DNA of 64,000 bases from Streptomyces sp. WMMC940. GTDB lineage: Bacteria > Actinomycetota > Actinomycetes > Streptomycetales > Streptomycetaceae. A model generated the notes under the pieces. The model did no database searches, had not been told where the DNA came from, and saw only the letters and a program-made list of their open reading frames with translations. The stretch lies in NCBI RefSeq assembly GCF_027460265.1, contig NZ_JAPZBC010000001.1, forward strand, positions 4,878,001 to 4,942,000. Reading direction: 5' to 3'. Position 1 is the first letter of the stretch. Every line of letters begins with the position of its first letter. Positions 16,355 through 25,200 of the stretch are shown one piece after another. A program made the position numbers and the translations under genes.

Positions 16355-19300
16355 GTGGCCAAGCTCACGCTCGCGCAGTTGGAGCGCCATCTCTTCGCCG
16401 CCGCGGACATCCTCCGCGGCACGATGGACGCCTCCGAGTACAAGGACTACATCTTCGGTCTGCTGTTCCTGAAGCGGGCCAACGACGAGTTCGAGGCGGC
16501 ACGCGAGCGGATCAGAGAGCAGGCGGAGAACGAGCTGGGCCTGGCTGGGGAGCTGTTGGACAGCTTCCTGGAGGACGCGGCCCCCTACAGCGACCGCGGT
16601 GTCCTCTTCGTCCCCAGGAACGCCCGCTGGAAGTGGATCTCGTCCGGCACCCACAACATCAACGAGGAGCGGCTGCGGCCCGCGCTCCAGGCCCTTGAGG
16701 GGCAGAACGCCAAGCTCAAGGGACTGTTCGACCAGCTCGACTTCAACCGCATCGGGGGCTCAGGTGCCGCCGCGGGTGCGGCGAAGCTCGCCGACCAGAG
16801 ACTGAAGCTGCTGATCGCGCACTTCGGGCGGGTCCGGCTGAGGACGGAGGACTTCGAGTTCCCCGACCTGATCGGTGCCGCCTACGAGTACCTGATCAAG
16901 GAGTTCGCGGACTCGGCCGGCCGCAAGGGCGGCGAGTTCTACACCCCGCGTGCGGTCGTCCGCATGATGGTCGAACTGCTGGACCCCCGAGACGGCACGC
17001 GCATCTACGACCCGTGCGTCGGATCGGGTGGCATGCTCATCCACGCCAAGGAATACGTGGAAGAGCGCGGCGGGGACGCCACGGACATGTACTTCGCCGG
17101 CCAGGACGCCAACAGCGGTTCCTGGATCATGTCCACGATGAATATGGTGCTCCACGGCGTCAGCACCCGCTTCGACCTGCGGACCGGTGACACGCTGTCC
17201 GAGCCGGCGCACACGCCGAGGTCGGATGCCGACCGGTTCGACGGGGTGCTGAGCAATCCGCCGTTCTCGATGGACTACTCGCTCACCGACTTCCCGCACA
17301 GGGCGGAGCGGGCGAAGTACGGCGAGACGAGCGAACGCGGCAAGGCCGACCTGATGTTCCTCCAGCACATGCTCTGGATGACCAAGCGGGAGGGGCGCGG
17401 CGGCATGGTCATCACGGTCATGCCGCACGGCGTGCTGTTCCGGGGCGGCGGTGAGCGGGACATCCGGTCCGAGCTGATCGAGCAGGACGCGATCGAGGCG
17501 GTCATCGGCCTCGCCCCGAACCTCTTCTACGGCACCGGCATCCCCGCCTGCATCCTGGTGCTCCGCCCGCCGGGCAGGAAGGACCCGAAGCGGGAGGGCC
17601 GGGTCCTCTTCATCAACGCGGACCGCGAGTTCCACTCGGAGCGGGCGCAGAACGTGCTGCTGCCCGAGCACGCGGAGAAGATCGTCACCACGTTCCGGGA
17701 GTACGAGGACGTGCCCGGCTTCGCGCGCGTGGTCGAGCGCGAGGAGCTGCGGGAGAACGACTACAACCTCAACATCCGCCGCTACGTGGACAACACGCCC
17801 CCGCCGGAGCCGCAGGACGTGCGGGCGCACCTGGTGGGCGGGATGCCGCGGGCGGAGGTCGAGGCGAAGAAGGAACTGCTCGACGCGTACGAGATCGGGC
17901 TGGAGGACCTCTTCGCCGAGCGCGAGCCGGTGGACCCGGCGTATCTGGACTTCCTCCCGGAGTGCGAGCGCCCGGACGCGGCCCGGCTCGCGGAGCTGGC
18001 GCGCCCCCGCGAGGACGCGCTGCGGGCGGCCTTCGCCAAGTGGTGGGAGGAGGAGGCCCGTCATCTGGAGGCGGTGGCCGCCACGCCCGAGCGGCTCGCG
18101 GAGCTGACGGCCTCGGAGCGCAAGGCGGCGCTGATGGCCGTACGGGGGTCGCTGATCGGGTCGTTCGTGGAGCGGCTGGGCGGTATCGGCCTGCTCGACC
18201 GGTACGCGCTGGCGGGCGCGGTCGCGGGCTGGTGGTACGAGGCCAAGTACGACCTGCTGGCGTTGTCGGAGAACGGCTTCGCGGGGGTGCTGGACGGCTG
18301 GGTCGAGAATGTCGAGACGCTGCTCGCGCCGGAGCAGGACCCGAAGACGAAGAAGCTGCGCAAGCGCACGGCTGCGGAGCGGCGCCAGGCGTACGACCAC
18401 AAGGTGGTCGCGGCGATCGCGCCGGAATTCTTGACGGAGCTGGCGGAGGCGGATGCGCGCAAGGCCGAGCTCGACGCGCGTTGGAAGGAGCTCAACGCGG
18501 AGCCGGAGCCGTCGGAGGACGGTGAGACTGAGGGTGACGAGGACGCTGTCACACGGGGTCAGGTTGAGCTGAGCGCGGAGCAGCTGGCGGAGCTGGCGTA
18601 CGTGAAGAAGGAGCGTACGAAGGCCGCGGCGCGCATCAAGAAGCTTGAGGCGGAGTTCTGGTTCACGCCGTGGCCGGACCCGACGAAGCTGGCGGAGGAC
18701 CCGCCAAGGCTGGTCGCCGCCCGGAAGCGGTTCGCGGAGGACCCGGAGGGGGAGCGCCGGGTCGTCATAGAGGTTGTGCGACAAGAGCTGAGCAAAAGAG
18801 TCGACGACCTCACACAGGGTCGACGCCAGGAACTTGTGCGGTCTTATGGAAATTGGCAGAAGAAGTATGGACTCTCCTTCGAGGAGATCGAGCAGCAGCT
18901 GAACGGAACGGCAGCAGGGGCCATCGCGAACAATCCCTGGTCCCAGCAGAGTGCCTGGTATTCGATGTCGAACCACGTGGGGATGGATGCCGATCGTAAT
19001 GCCGTCGCCGACCTCCTTCACTCACTGATTGATGCCGAGAAGGACGTTGAAGGGGTCCTAGCCAAACTGGACATTGATGAACTGCTCTTGCTGCTCCCGA
19101 TGGTTGACCTCGGTGCGGCGAGCCGGGTCCAGCGACGTCCGCTGCGCGAACTGGTCTCCTTGGCGAGGGCTGGAGGCGTCTACCAGTCGGGGAGCCGGTC
19201 CGGAGTGCCTGTCATTCGGCCATCCGGCCTGACCGATCGTGAACTGAGGTCGGCCGGACTCCAGCCTCCCATGGATGGACTCTCAGCCAATCCAGAGCAC

Positions 19301-19723
19301 CGTGAGGCGATGGTGAGCCCTGAGGACGTCCTGCTCGCTGCCGTCGACCCAGAAGGGCGGAAGTTCCGTGCTTCGGTATGGCGGGGGCAGCGGGAGCAGG
19401 CGACGTACAGTAGCAGCGTCGTATGCCTCAGGCCCGATGTCAGGCGCCTCGTCCCAGACTATCTCGTGGCGTGGTTGATGCTTCCGACGTCCCAGAAGCG
19501 AATCTACGAGGTGGCACGGTCCGCAGACAGTGTGCGTGTCATGCATCCGAGCCGACTGCTCGACGTCGAAATAGAACTGCCGAGCATGGATGAACAGAAG
19601 GCCTTCGTTCAACGCCTCACCAGGCTGACCTCGAAAAAGCGGGTGCGCCGTGCCCAGCTCGCGAAACTTCACCGCGTGAAGGAGACCCTGATGAGTAACC
19701 TTACGCACTCGGAGAATGAATGA
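16355..19723 (+). CDS. Fused type I DNA methyltransferase-specificity protein (HsdM-HsdS half)
   Basis: A 1,122-residue protein from GTG with AGGAAG eight bases upstream. The N-terminal HsdM helical domain (about 5-150) precedes an N6-adenine methylase domain with SAM motif DPCVGSGGM (219-227) and catalytic NPPF (301-304). A long charged helical region (about 540-860) follows. The last 190 residues look like one HsdS target-recognition domain plus coiled coil ([31 protein letters not shown]). Typical systems split M and S and use two recognition domains; one half-S suggests a dimer reading a symmetric bipartite site. From about 18765 the base composition falls and codon choice loosens, marking the recognition part as more recently acquired. 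No HsdR is in view. Confidence 0.85.
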   Translation: MAKLTLAQLERHLFAAADILRGTMDASEYKDYIFGLLFLKRANDEFEAARERIREQAENELGLAGELLDSFLEDAAPYSDRGVLFVPRNARWKWISSGTHNINEERLRPALQALEGQNAKLKGLFDQLDFNRIGGSGAAAGAAKLADQRLKLLIAHFGRVRLRTEDFEFPDLIGAAYEYLIKEFADSAGRKGGEFYTPRAVVRMMVELLDPRDGTRIYDPCVGSGGMLIHAKEYVEERGGDATDMYFAGQDANSGSWIMSTMNMVLHGVSTRFDLRTGDTLSEPAHTPRSDADRFDGVLSNPPFSMDYSLTDFPHRAERAKYGETSERGKADLMFLQHMLWMTKREGRGGMVITVMPHGVLFRGGGERDIRSELIEQDAIEAVIGLAPNLFYGTGIPACILVLRPPGRKDPKREGRVLFINADREFHSERAQNVLLPEHAEKIVTTFREYEDVPGFARVVEREELRENDYNLNIRRYVDNTPPPEPQDVRAHLVGGMPRAEVEAKKELLDAYEIGLEDLFAEREPVDPAYLDFLPECERPDAARLAELARPREDALRAAFAKWWEEEARHLEAVAATPERLAELTASERKAALMAVRGSLIGSFVERLGGIGLLDRYALAGAVAGWWYEAKYDLLALSENGFAGVLDGWVENVETLLAPEQDPKTKKLRKRTAAERRQAYDHKVVAAIAPEFLTELAEADARKAELDARWKELNAEPEPSEDGETEGDEDAVTRGQVELSAEQLAELAYVKKERTKAAARIKKLEAEFWFTPWPDPTKLAEDPPRLVAARKRFAEDPEGERRVVIEVVRQELSKRVDDLTQGRRQELVRSYGNWQKKYGLSFEEIEQQLNGTAAGAIANNPWSQQSAWYSMSNHVGMDADRNAVADLLHSLIDAEKDVEGVLAKLDIDELLLLLPMVDLGAASRVQRRPLRELVSLARAGGVYQSGSRSGVPVIRPSGLTDRELRSAGLQPPMDGLSANPEHREAMVSPEDVLLAAVDPEGRKFRASVWRGQREQATYSSSVVCLRPDVRRLVPDYLVAWLMLPTSQKRIYEVARSADSVRVMHPSRLLDVEIELPSMDEQKAFVQRLTRLTSKKRVRRAQLAKLHRVKETLMSNLTHSENE

Positions 19724-19737
19724 CCGCGTTCGGGATC

Positions 19738-19959
19738 TCAGGCGGTCAGCTCTCCGTTCTTGACGGCTGTGACGAACGAGGACCAAGTGCCTGAGGGAAA
19801 GACCAGCGCGGGACCGTGTGGGGTCTTGGAGTCGCGGACCGGGACGCCTGACGGGTGGCCGTCCAGCACCTCGACGCAGCTGCCGGCGTCGGACCCGCTG
19901 TGGGAGGACTTGCGCCAGCCGGTCAGCCGGGACGCGTCCGGGATGGTGCGCTTAGCCAT
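19738..19959 (-). CDS. DUF397 domain protein
   Basis: A 73-residue DUF397 protein with the classic signature WRKSSHSGSDAGSCVEV, then VRDSKTPHGPALVF and a Trp/Phe-rich end. These small Streptomyces proteins are nearly always encoded next to an XRE/DUF5753 regulator; some pairs (BldB/WhiJ-like) act in development or antibiotic control. Here its ATG overlaps the stop of the XRE gene by eight bases. Its 3' end lies only 14 bases from the stop of the convergent methylase gene. Confidence 0.92.
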   Translation of the reverse strand: MAKRTIPDASRLTGWRKSSHSGSDAGSCVEVLDGHPSGVPVRDSKTPHGPALVFPSGTWSSFVTAVKNGELTA

Positions 19960-20743
19960 GCTTGTGGTCCTTCGCTGCTGCTTTCATAAGGGCGAGCGAC
20001 TCCTTCAACGGCAGTGCGTCGCTCAGGGCAAGATCGTAGGCACCTTGCAGCTGTTCGACCAGGGCTGGGGCGTCGTGCACCCTGCCAATGTGTAGGCCCT
20101 CCGTATAGGCGACCGGTGGCTGGTCTTCGAACCACATCAGCGTCAGCATGCTCTGCAGCAACGGGTGGTGCCCAAGCGACAGCGGCAGGACGTGTACGCG
20201 TACGCGCTTGCACTCTGCCAAGTGCATGAGGTGGGTGATCTGCTCCGCCATCACCTCAGCGCTGCCGATCGGACGCCGGAGCACTGCTTCGTCGATTAGC
20301 GCCCACACTACGGGCGTCACGGGGTTGGCCAGGATCCTCCCTCGCTCCAGGCGTGTGACAACGGTCCTGTCACATTCCTCTTCACTTCTGGGAGGGAAGG
20401 CAGAACCGAGAACCGCACGTGCGTAGCGCTCCGTCTGGAGGATGCCCGGTACGAAGGAGAGGGCGAACTCTCTGATGTTTGTCGCTTGTTGTTCGAGATG
20501 GAGCGCTGCAGCGAAGCGATCGGCGACCGCCACGTCCTCCTGCGGCAGGAAGCTGCTCAGTACATCCCCCGTGTCCAGCGCCCGGTCCAGCCTCCTCGCG
20601 TCCTCCTTCGACGGGATGCGGCGGCCCGCCTCGATGTGGGCGATGTGCGAGCGGGTCATGATCGCGGCATCCGCCAGCTCCTGCTGTGTGAGGCCGGTGG
20701 CTTCGCGTTGGGCCTTCAGCCACTCCCCGTAGGTGTTGCTCAT
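19952..20743 (-). CDS. XRE-family regulator with DUF5753 domain
   Basis: A 263-residue regulator. The N-terminal HTH_31/XRE domain (TGLTQQELADAAIMTRSHIA, residues about 16-35) is followed from about residue 90 by the DUF5753 ligand-like domain, recognised by the VPGILQTERYARAVL segment. The start at 20743 is backed by AAGGGAG six bases upstream. It is translationally coupled to the DUF397 gene downstream, the standard WhiJ-type pairing. Upstream lies a hairpin-rich divergent promoter region shared with two small plus-strand genes. Function is probably local transcriptional control; target unknown. Confidence 0.92.
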   Translation of the reverse strand: MSNTYGEWLKAQREATGLTQQELADAAIMTRSHIAHIEAGRRIPSKEDARRLDRALDTGDVLSSFLPQEDVAVADRFAAALHLEQQATNIREFALSFVPGILQTERYARAVLGSAFPPRSEEECDRTVVTRLERGRILANPVTPVVWALIDEAVLRRPIGSAEVMAEQITHLMHLAECKRVRVHVLPLSLGHHPLLQSMLTLMWFEDQPPVAYTEGLHIGRVHDAPALVEQLQGAYDLALSDALPLKESLALMKAAAKDHKHG

Positions 20744-20785
20744 CGTCAACTCCCTTGCGACAAACGCTCTGTCACACCGAACCCC

Positions 20786-20807
20786 CTGGTCAGGGTAGCC
20801 CGACCAG
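20786..20807. promoter_or_regulatory. Inverted-repeat element in the XRE divergent promoter
   Basis: CTGGTC (20786-20791) pairs with GACCAG (20802-20807) and inside it GGG pairs with CCC around TAG. Outside, TCACACC and GGTGTGA form a second, wider inverted pair. The nested symmetry close to the regulator start suggests operator DNA for the XRE protein. No experimental analogue is known to me. Confidence 0.4.
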
Positions 20808-20941
20808 TCCCAGGGTGTGAGTGAATCGCTACAGAGCGGGTTCACCGGGCGGGATCGCCCGGGAGAGCCGCAGGCGCAGACCCCCGCGACCGCGGTGAAC
20901 GGTCCGGGGGCGTGGCCCTCAACTAACCAGGAGTTGACGAC

Positions 20942-21229
20942 GTGTTGCACTGTATCGCCCGACTGATCGACCCGCTCCGGAGGCTCCCGTGGCCTCCGCC
21001 AGCCGTAGACCACTGCCCCGCGCCCCGGCCGCCGCGTCCGCCCCGCCCCACCCGAGCCCCCGCCCCGTACTACCGAGGGGAGGACAGCCCCCTCGTCCGC
21101 CCCTATCTCCTCGCACACGAGCGCCGCGAGGCCGAGGCCCGCCGCCAGAGGGCGCGTCGCCCCCTCCGGCTCGCGGTCCACCGCGTCGACATCGGCCCGC
21201 GCGTCATCCATGTACGGGAGGCGGCGTGA
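20942..21229 (+). CDS. Small basic Pro/Arg-rich protein
   Basis: A 95-residue protein from GTG at 20942 with AGGAG nine bases upstream. It is Pro- and Arg-rich in the middle, followed by a charged segment (YLLAHERREAEARRQ) and an end with VDIGPRVIHV. Similar short proteins occur in Streptomyces beside XRE/DUF397 pairs, from memory, without known function. Its TGA overlaps the GTG of the next gene, so the two are coupled. Confidence 0.6.
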   Translation: MLHCIARLIDPLRRLPWPPPAVDHCPAPRPPRPPRPTRAPAPYYRGEDSPLVRPYLLAHERREAEARRQRARRPLRLAVHRVDIGPRVIHVREAA

Positions 21230-21537
21230 GCCGTCACACCACGGAGGTTCTTCGCCTGCTCCCCTGGACCGGGGCCGAGGGCAAGCCCTGCTACCTCATC
21301 GGCGACGGCGACGGCCATGTCTCACGGCTCGCCGACAACATCGAAAGCCTGCAGCTCGGCATGGCCGCCGATCTCCTCGATCACACCGACGACCTGCTGA
21401 GCGACCGCTCCGCCACCCCCGAACAGCTCCGCTATGTCATCGCCCGCCTTGCGGAGTCCCTGCGCGACGTGCACCGCATCGCGCGGAGTCGGGGTGCCCG
21501 GCACACCGTTCCCAGCCGCGCCGACCACCCCGAATAG
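21226..21537 (+). CDS. Small hypothetical protein coupled to the preceding gene
   Basis: A 103-residue soluble protein beginning VSRHTTEVLRLLPW from GTG at 21226, overlapping the previous stop (GTGA). It has a short beta region (CYLIGDGDGHVSRLADNIES) followed by two amphipathic helices. Such proteins appear next to XRE/DUF397 loci in Streptomyces. I recognise no catalytic motif. Confidence 0.65.
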   Translation: MSRHTTEVLRLLPWTGAEGKPCYLIGDGDGHVSRLADNIESLQLGMAADLLDHTDDLLSDRSATPEQLRYVIARLAESLRDVHRIARSRGARHTVPSRADHPE

Positions 21538-21588
21538 CAGGCGGCCCAAGCTTGTGTGCGACGTAGAGAAGTGCTGAGAAATAATTGC

Positions 21589-21804
21589 GTGGACAACGAA
21601 ACGGCATCCCGGGTCGCGGTTGAGTACTTCATGAGTCGAGTCCCGGAGGCGGAGTCCTGGAAGGTGCAAGGGCCCGTGGAGGGGGAAAGTGCCACAGAGT
21701 GGGTGTTCCTTTTCCGGGCGCGGGGGTCGGGTCCCGATGGGGAACTTCGAGTGACGGTCCACAAAGAGACCGGTGAGTGTGCCCTGACCTGGCCCTCTGA
21801 ATGA
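21589..21804 (+). CDS. Small orphan protein
   Basis: A 71-residue acidic protein starting VDNETASRVAVEYF. It contains TEWVFLFRARG and VTVHKETGECALTW, which read like two beta strands with a helix in front, reminiscent of small immunity or PepSY-like folds, but I cannot place it. An earlier GTG at 21556 would add 11 codons with atypically AT-rich third positions, so the later start is preferred. A weak GAGAA lies nine bases upstream. Function unknown. Confidence 0.5.
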   Translation: MDNETASRVAVEYFMSRVPEAESWKVQGPVEGESATEWVFLFRARGSGPDGELRVTVHKETGECALTWPSE

Positions 21805-21898
21805 GCGCACCGCTCCGCGCGGTGTACTGGCGATAAGGGCCGCCCGGCATATCCAGGGCCGACATGGGGGAGTGGGGCACTTCCGCACGGGCCGGCGG

Positions 21899-22108
21899 TC
21901 ACTCCGCGATGTACGTGCGGTAGACCCAGCGGTAGACCGGCAGGCGTTCGCCGTGCAGGGTGCGGTGGCGCTGCGCGAACTCGAAGTGCTCGTAGGCGTT
22001 GTGGCGCGGGATCTTGATCGGCTCCGAGCACCCGCCGGAGGGCAGGGGCCAGACCTGGGGCAGGTCGTCGGGACCGCCTTCGAGGAGCACGAGGTTCGAG
22101 GGGCTCAT
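21899..22108 (-). CDS. DUF5988 family protein
   Basis: A 69-residue protein starting MSPSNLVLLEGGPDDLP, with the family-typical start (LEGGPDDLP), a central YEHFE segment and the end PVYRWVYRTYIAE. No function is known for the family, which occurs in Streptomyces near specialised-metabolite genes. It lies 109 bases downstream of the large polyketide synthase on the same strand, so it could be the last gene of that transcript. Confidence 0.72.
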   Translation of the reverse strand: MSPSNLVLLEGGPDDLPQVWPLPSGGCSEPIKIPRHNAYEHFEFAQRHRTLHGERLPVYRWVYRTYIAE

Positions 22109-22217
22109 GGTTCGTCTCCGTCGGCCTTGCACGGGTGGGTTGGGCTGAGGAGGGGAGGGAGCGGTGCCGGGTTGCGTGTGCGAGCCCCGGCGGGCCGGAC
22201 CCGCCCCTCCTCACGGC

Positions 22218-25200
22218 TCAGGACTCCGCGTGGTCCTCGAGCGTGAGGCCCATGTGGCCGGCCAGTCCCACGGCGAGGGCCGCGAGTGTCGGGTGCTGGT
22301 AGACGAAGTTGCCGGCGATCTTGATGCCGAGTCCCGCTTCGAGGCGGGTCCGCAGCTCCAGCGAGAGCAGCGAGTCGAATCCGAGGGACTTGAGAGGGGT
22401 CTGGGGGTCGAGGACGGCGCCCTCGCCGAGCCGGAGCACCGCGCGTATGTGGCCGGCGAGGTACTCCTCCAACTCGGCGCGGCGGGCGAGTCCCGGGGGG
22501 AGCGAGGCGAGCCTGCCGCGGATGTCGGGGGCGGTCCCCGGCTCGGCCTGCGCGGCCCGGTCCTCGGTGAGCAGGCCGAACAGCGAGGACCGCAGGACCG
22601 CCGGGAGGATCCAGGTACCGGGCTCACCGGGGATGACGCCGGTCCGGGTGCGTCGGTGCACGAGCAGGGTGCCGAGCGCCTGGAGCCCGTTCTGCGTGGG
22701 GATGGTCCGGTAACCGCGGTCGGCGAAGTCGACCGCGGCTCCCGTCTCACCCCAAGGGCCCCAGTTGACGGCCAGCGTCGGCAGGCCGCGTCCGGTGCGC
22801 CAGGCGGCGAACCCGTCGAGCCAGGAATTGGCGGCGGCGTATGCCCCCTGCCCCGGGTTGCCCAGCAGGGACGCCATCGACGAGTAGACGACGAACCAGT
22901 CGGGGGTGTGACCGGCGGTGGCTTCGTGCAGCCGCCACGCTCCCACCGCCTTGGGGCGCCAGACCGCCGTCAGCTGGTCGTCGGAGATGTTGGTGATCAC
23001 GGCGTCGTCGAGCACCATCGCGGCGTGCACCAGGCCCCGCAACGGCAGTCCGCCCTCGGTGGCGGCGGCCACGAGGCGTTCGGCCGTACCCGGCTCGGCG
23101 ATGTCGCCGAGGACGGTGGTGATCCGTGTGCCGGCTGCCCGCAGCTCGTCCAGGACCGCCGAGGTGGATCGCGGCCCCGCCGAGCGGCCGTTGAGGACCA
23201 CGTGGCCGGCGCCCTGCGCCGCGAGCCAGCGGGCCGTCTCCAGGCCCACACCCCGCAGCCCTCCGGTGACGACGTAGGAGCCGTCGGAGCGGACCGGGGA
23301 CGGCTCCCGGTCGGTGCGTGCGAGGGTCTCGCCCCGCTCCGGGACGGTCAGGACGATCTTGCCGATGTGGCCGGCACCGGCCATCAGGCGGAACGCCTCC
23401 GTGGACCGGTGCAGGGGATACGTCCGGTGGGGCAGGGGGGCGAGCCGTCCCGAGGAGATCTCGGCGAGCACCTCGCGGACCACGGCGGCGAACACCTCGG
23501 GCCTCTCACGCTGCAGCTGGATGAGGTCGACGGTGCTGAGGGTGATGTTGTTGCGGAACGGACCGAGCCCGACGGGGGCGTCGGCGAGGATGTCCCGCAC
23601 ACCGAGCTCGACGAACCGGCCGAAGGGCCGCAGGGCTTCGAGTCCCGCGCGGATCCCCGGCCCCGACAGCGAGTTCAGGACGACGTCCACGCCTTCGCCG
23701 CCGGTCGCCGCGCGCGTCTCCGTGCCGAAGCCGGTCGATCGGGAGTCCATGACGTGTTCGATCCCCATGTCGCGCAGATGCGCGCGCTTCTCGGGCGAGC
23801 CCGCCGTGGCCAGGATCTCGGCGCCCGTCATACGGGCGACGGCGACGGCCGCCAATCCGGTTCCGCCGGTCGCGGAGTGGATGAGGACCCGTTCGCCCGC
23901 GGTGAGCCCGGCGACGCGGCGCAGCGCGTACCAGGCGGTGGCGTAGGCGGCAGGCAGCGCCGCCGCGGCGGTCGGGCCGAGTCCGGCCGGCACGGGGGCG
24001 ATCGATTGTTCGGGCACGGTGACGAAGGAACCGAAGGCGCCGCCCCGGAGATCGACGGCGAGGACCTCGTCGCCGGGGCGGACGGTTCGCACGTCCGGCC
24101 CCACCGCGGTGACCGTCCCCGCGCATTCGAAGCCGATGCGGTTCCTCGCCTCGTCGTCGACGGCCAGCAGCCCCATCGCCGTCAGGACGTCGCGGAAGTT
24201 GACGGCTGCGGCCGCGACCCTCACCTCCACCTCCCCGGCTCGTGGAGGCGTCCTGCCCCCGGCGGCCAGTTCGAGGCCGTCCAGGTCGCCGAAGCGGCCG
24301 ACGCGCAGGCGGAAGCGGTCCGTGCCGTAGCGGACGGTCCGCGTGGTCGCCAGGGTGCGTTCGGCCTCGGTGAGCGGTGCGTACTCCAGCCGGGCGACGT
24401 GGCGGCAGCCGCTGCGCAGGGCGACCTCGTCCTCCGGGCCCGCTTCGAGCAGTTCGGCCGCCACGTCGTGCAGTGTGGTGTCCCCCGGATCGGCGTCGAG
24501 ATGGGTCGCGCGCAACTCCGGGTGTTCGTAGGCGAGCACGCGTACCACCCCGCGAAGGGCGCACTGCGCGGGGTCGCCCGACTCCGCGGCCCGCACGGTC
24601 TGGGCCCCGCGGGTGACGACGAACAGCCGCGGCGGGCCCGTGAGGTCGGCCAGCACCGCCTGGACCGTGCCGAGGAGCCGGCGCGTGCGGAGCAGCCCCT
24701 GCACGGCGGGTTCCGGGCTGTCGGCGAGGGGTGGGCAGAGCACCACCACGGCGTCGGGTTCCGCCGCACGCCCGGTCGGCGTCTCGGCCCATGCCCCGGA
24801 CAGCGCGTGGCTGAAGGGCCCGAGGACGCCGTCACCGACGTCACCGCCGTCACCCCCGTCGCCGAGACTCCCGTCGCCGGGCGGGACGTCGAACACGCGG
24901 GCCCTCGCCCCCGCGGTGCGGAGCCGGTCGGCCAGCTCCGATGCGGAGCCGTCGCCTTCTCCGACGACGAGCCAGTTCCCCGGCGCGGGGGAGGCCGTGA
25001 CCGCCTCCGTTCGGGGAGCGGCGTGCCACCGGGGCTCCAGGAACCAGTGGTCGACACGTCCCGTCTCCCCCGTCCCGGGCGGCCGGTGGCGTAAGAGCCG
25101 TAACCCCTCGACCGCCACTACGGGCCGGCCCGCCTGGTCGAGAAGGTGGAGGTCTCCGGTGACACCGTTGTCGTCGTCCTGCGTGACGCGGCCGAGGCAG

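Noticed and set aside
16355..19723. A hidden HsdR restriction subunit within or beside the methylase
   Set aside because: No DEAD-box helicase motifs or PD-(D/E)XK nuclease motif appear in any frame between 14337 and 22108.
22164..25094. A 976-codon plus-strand frame opposite the polyketide synthase
   Set aside because: Antisense shadow; no RBS and a repetitive Gly/Arg/Val composition.
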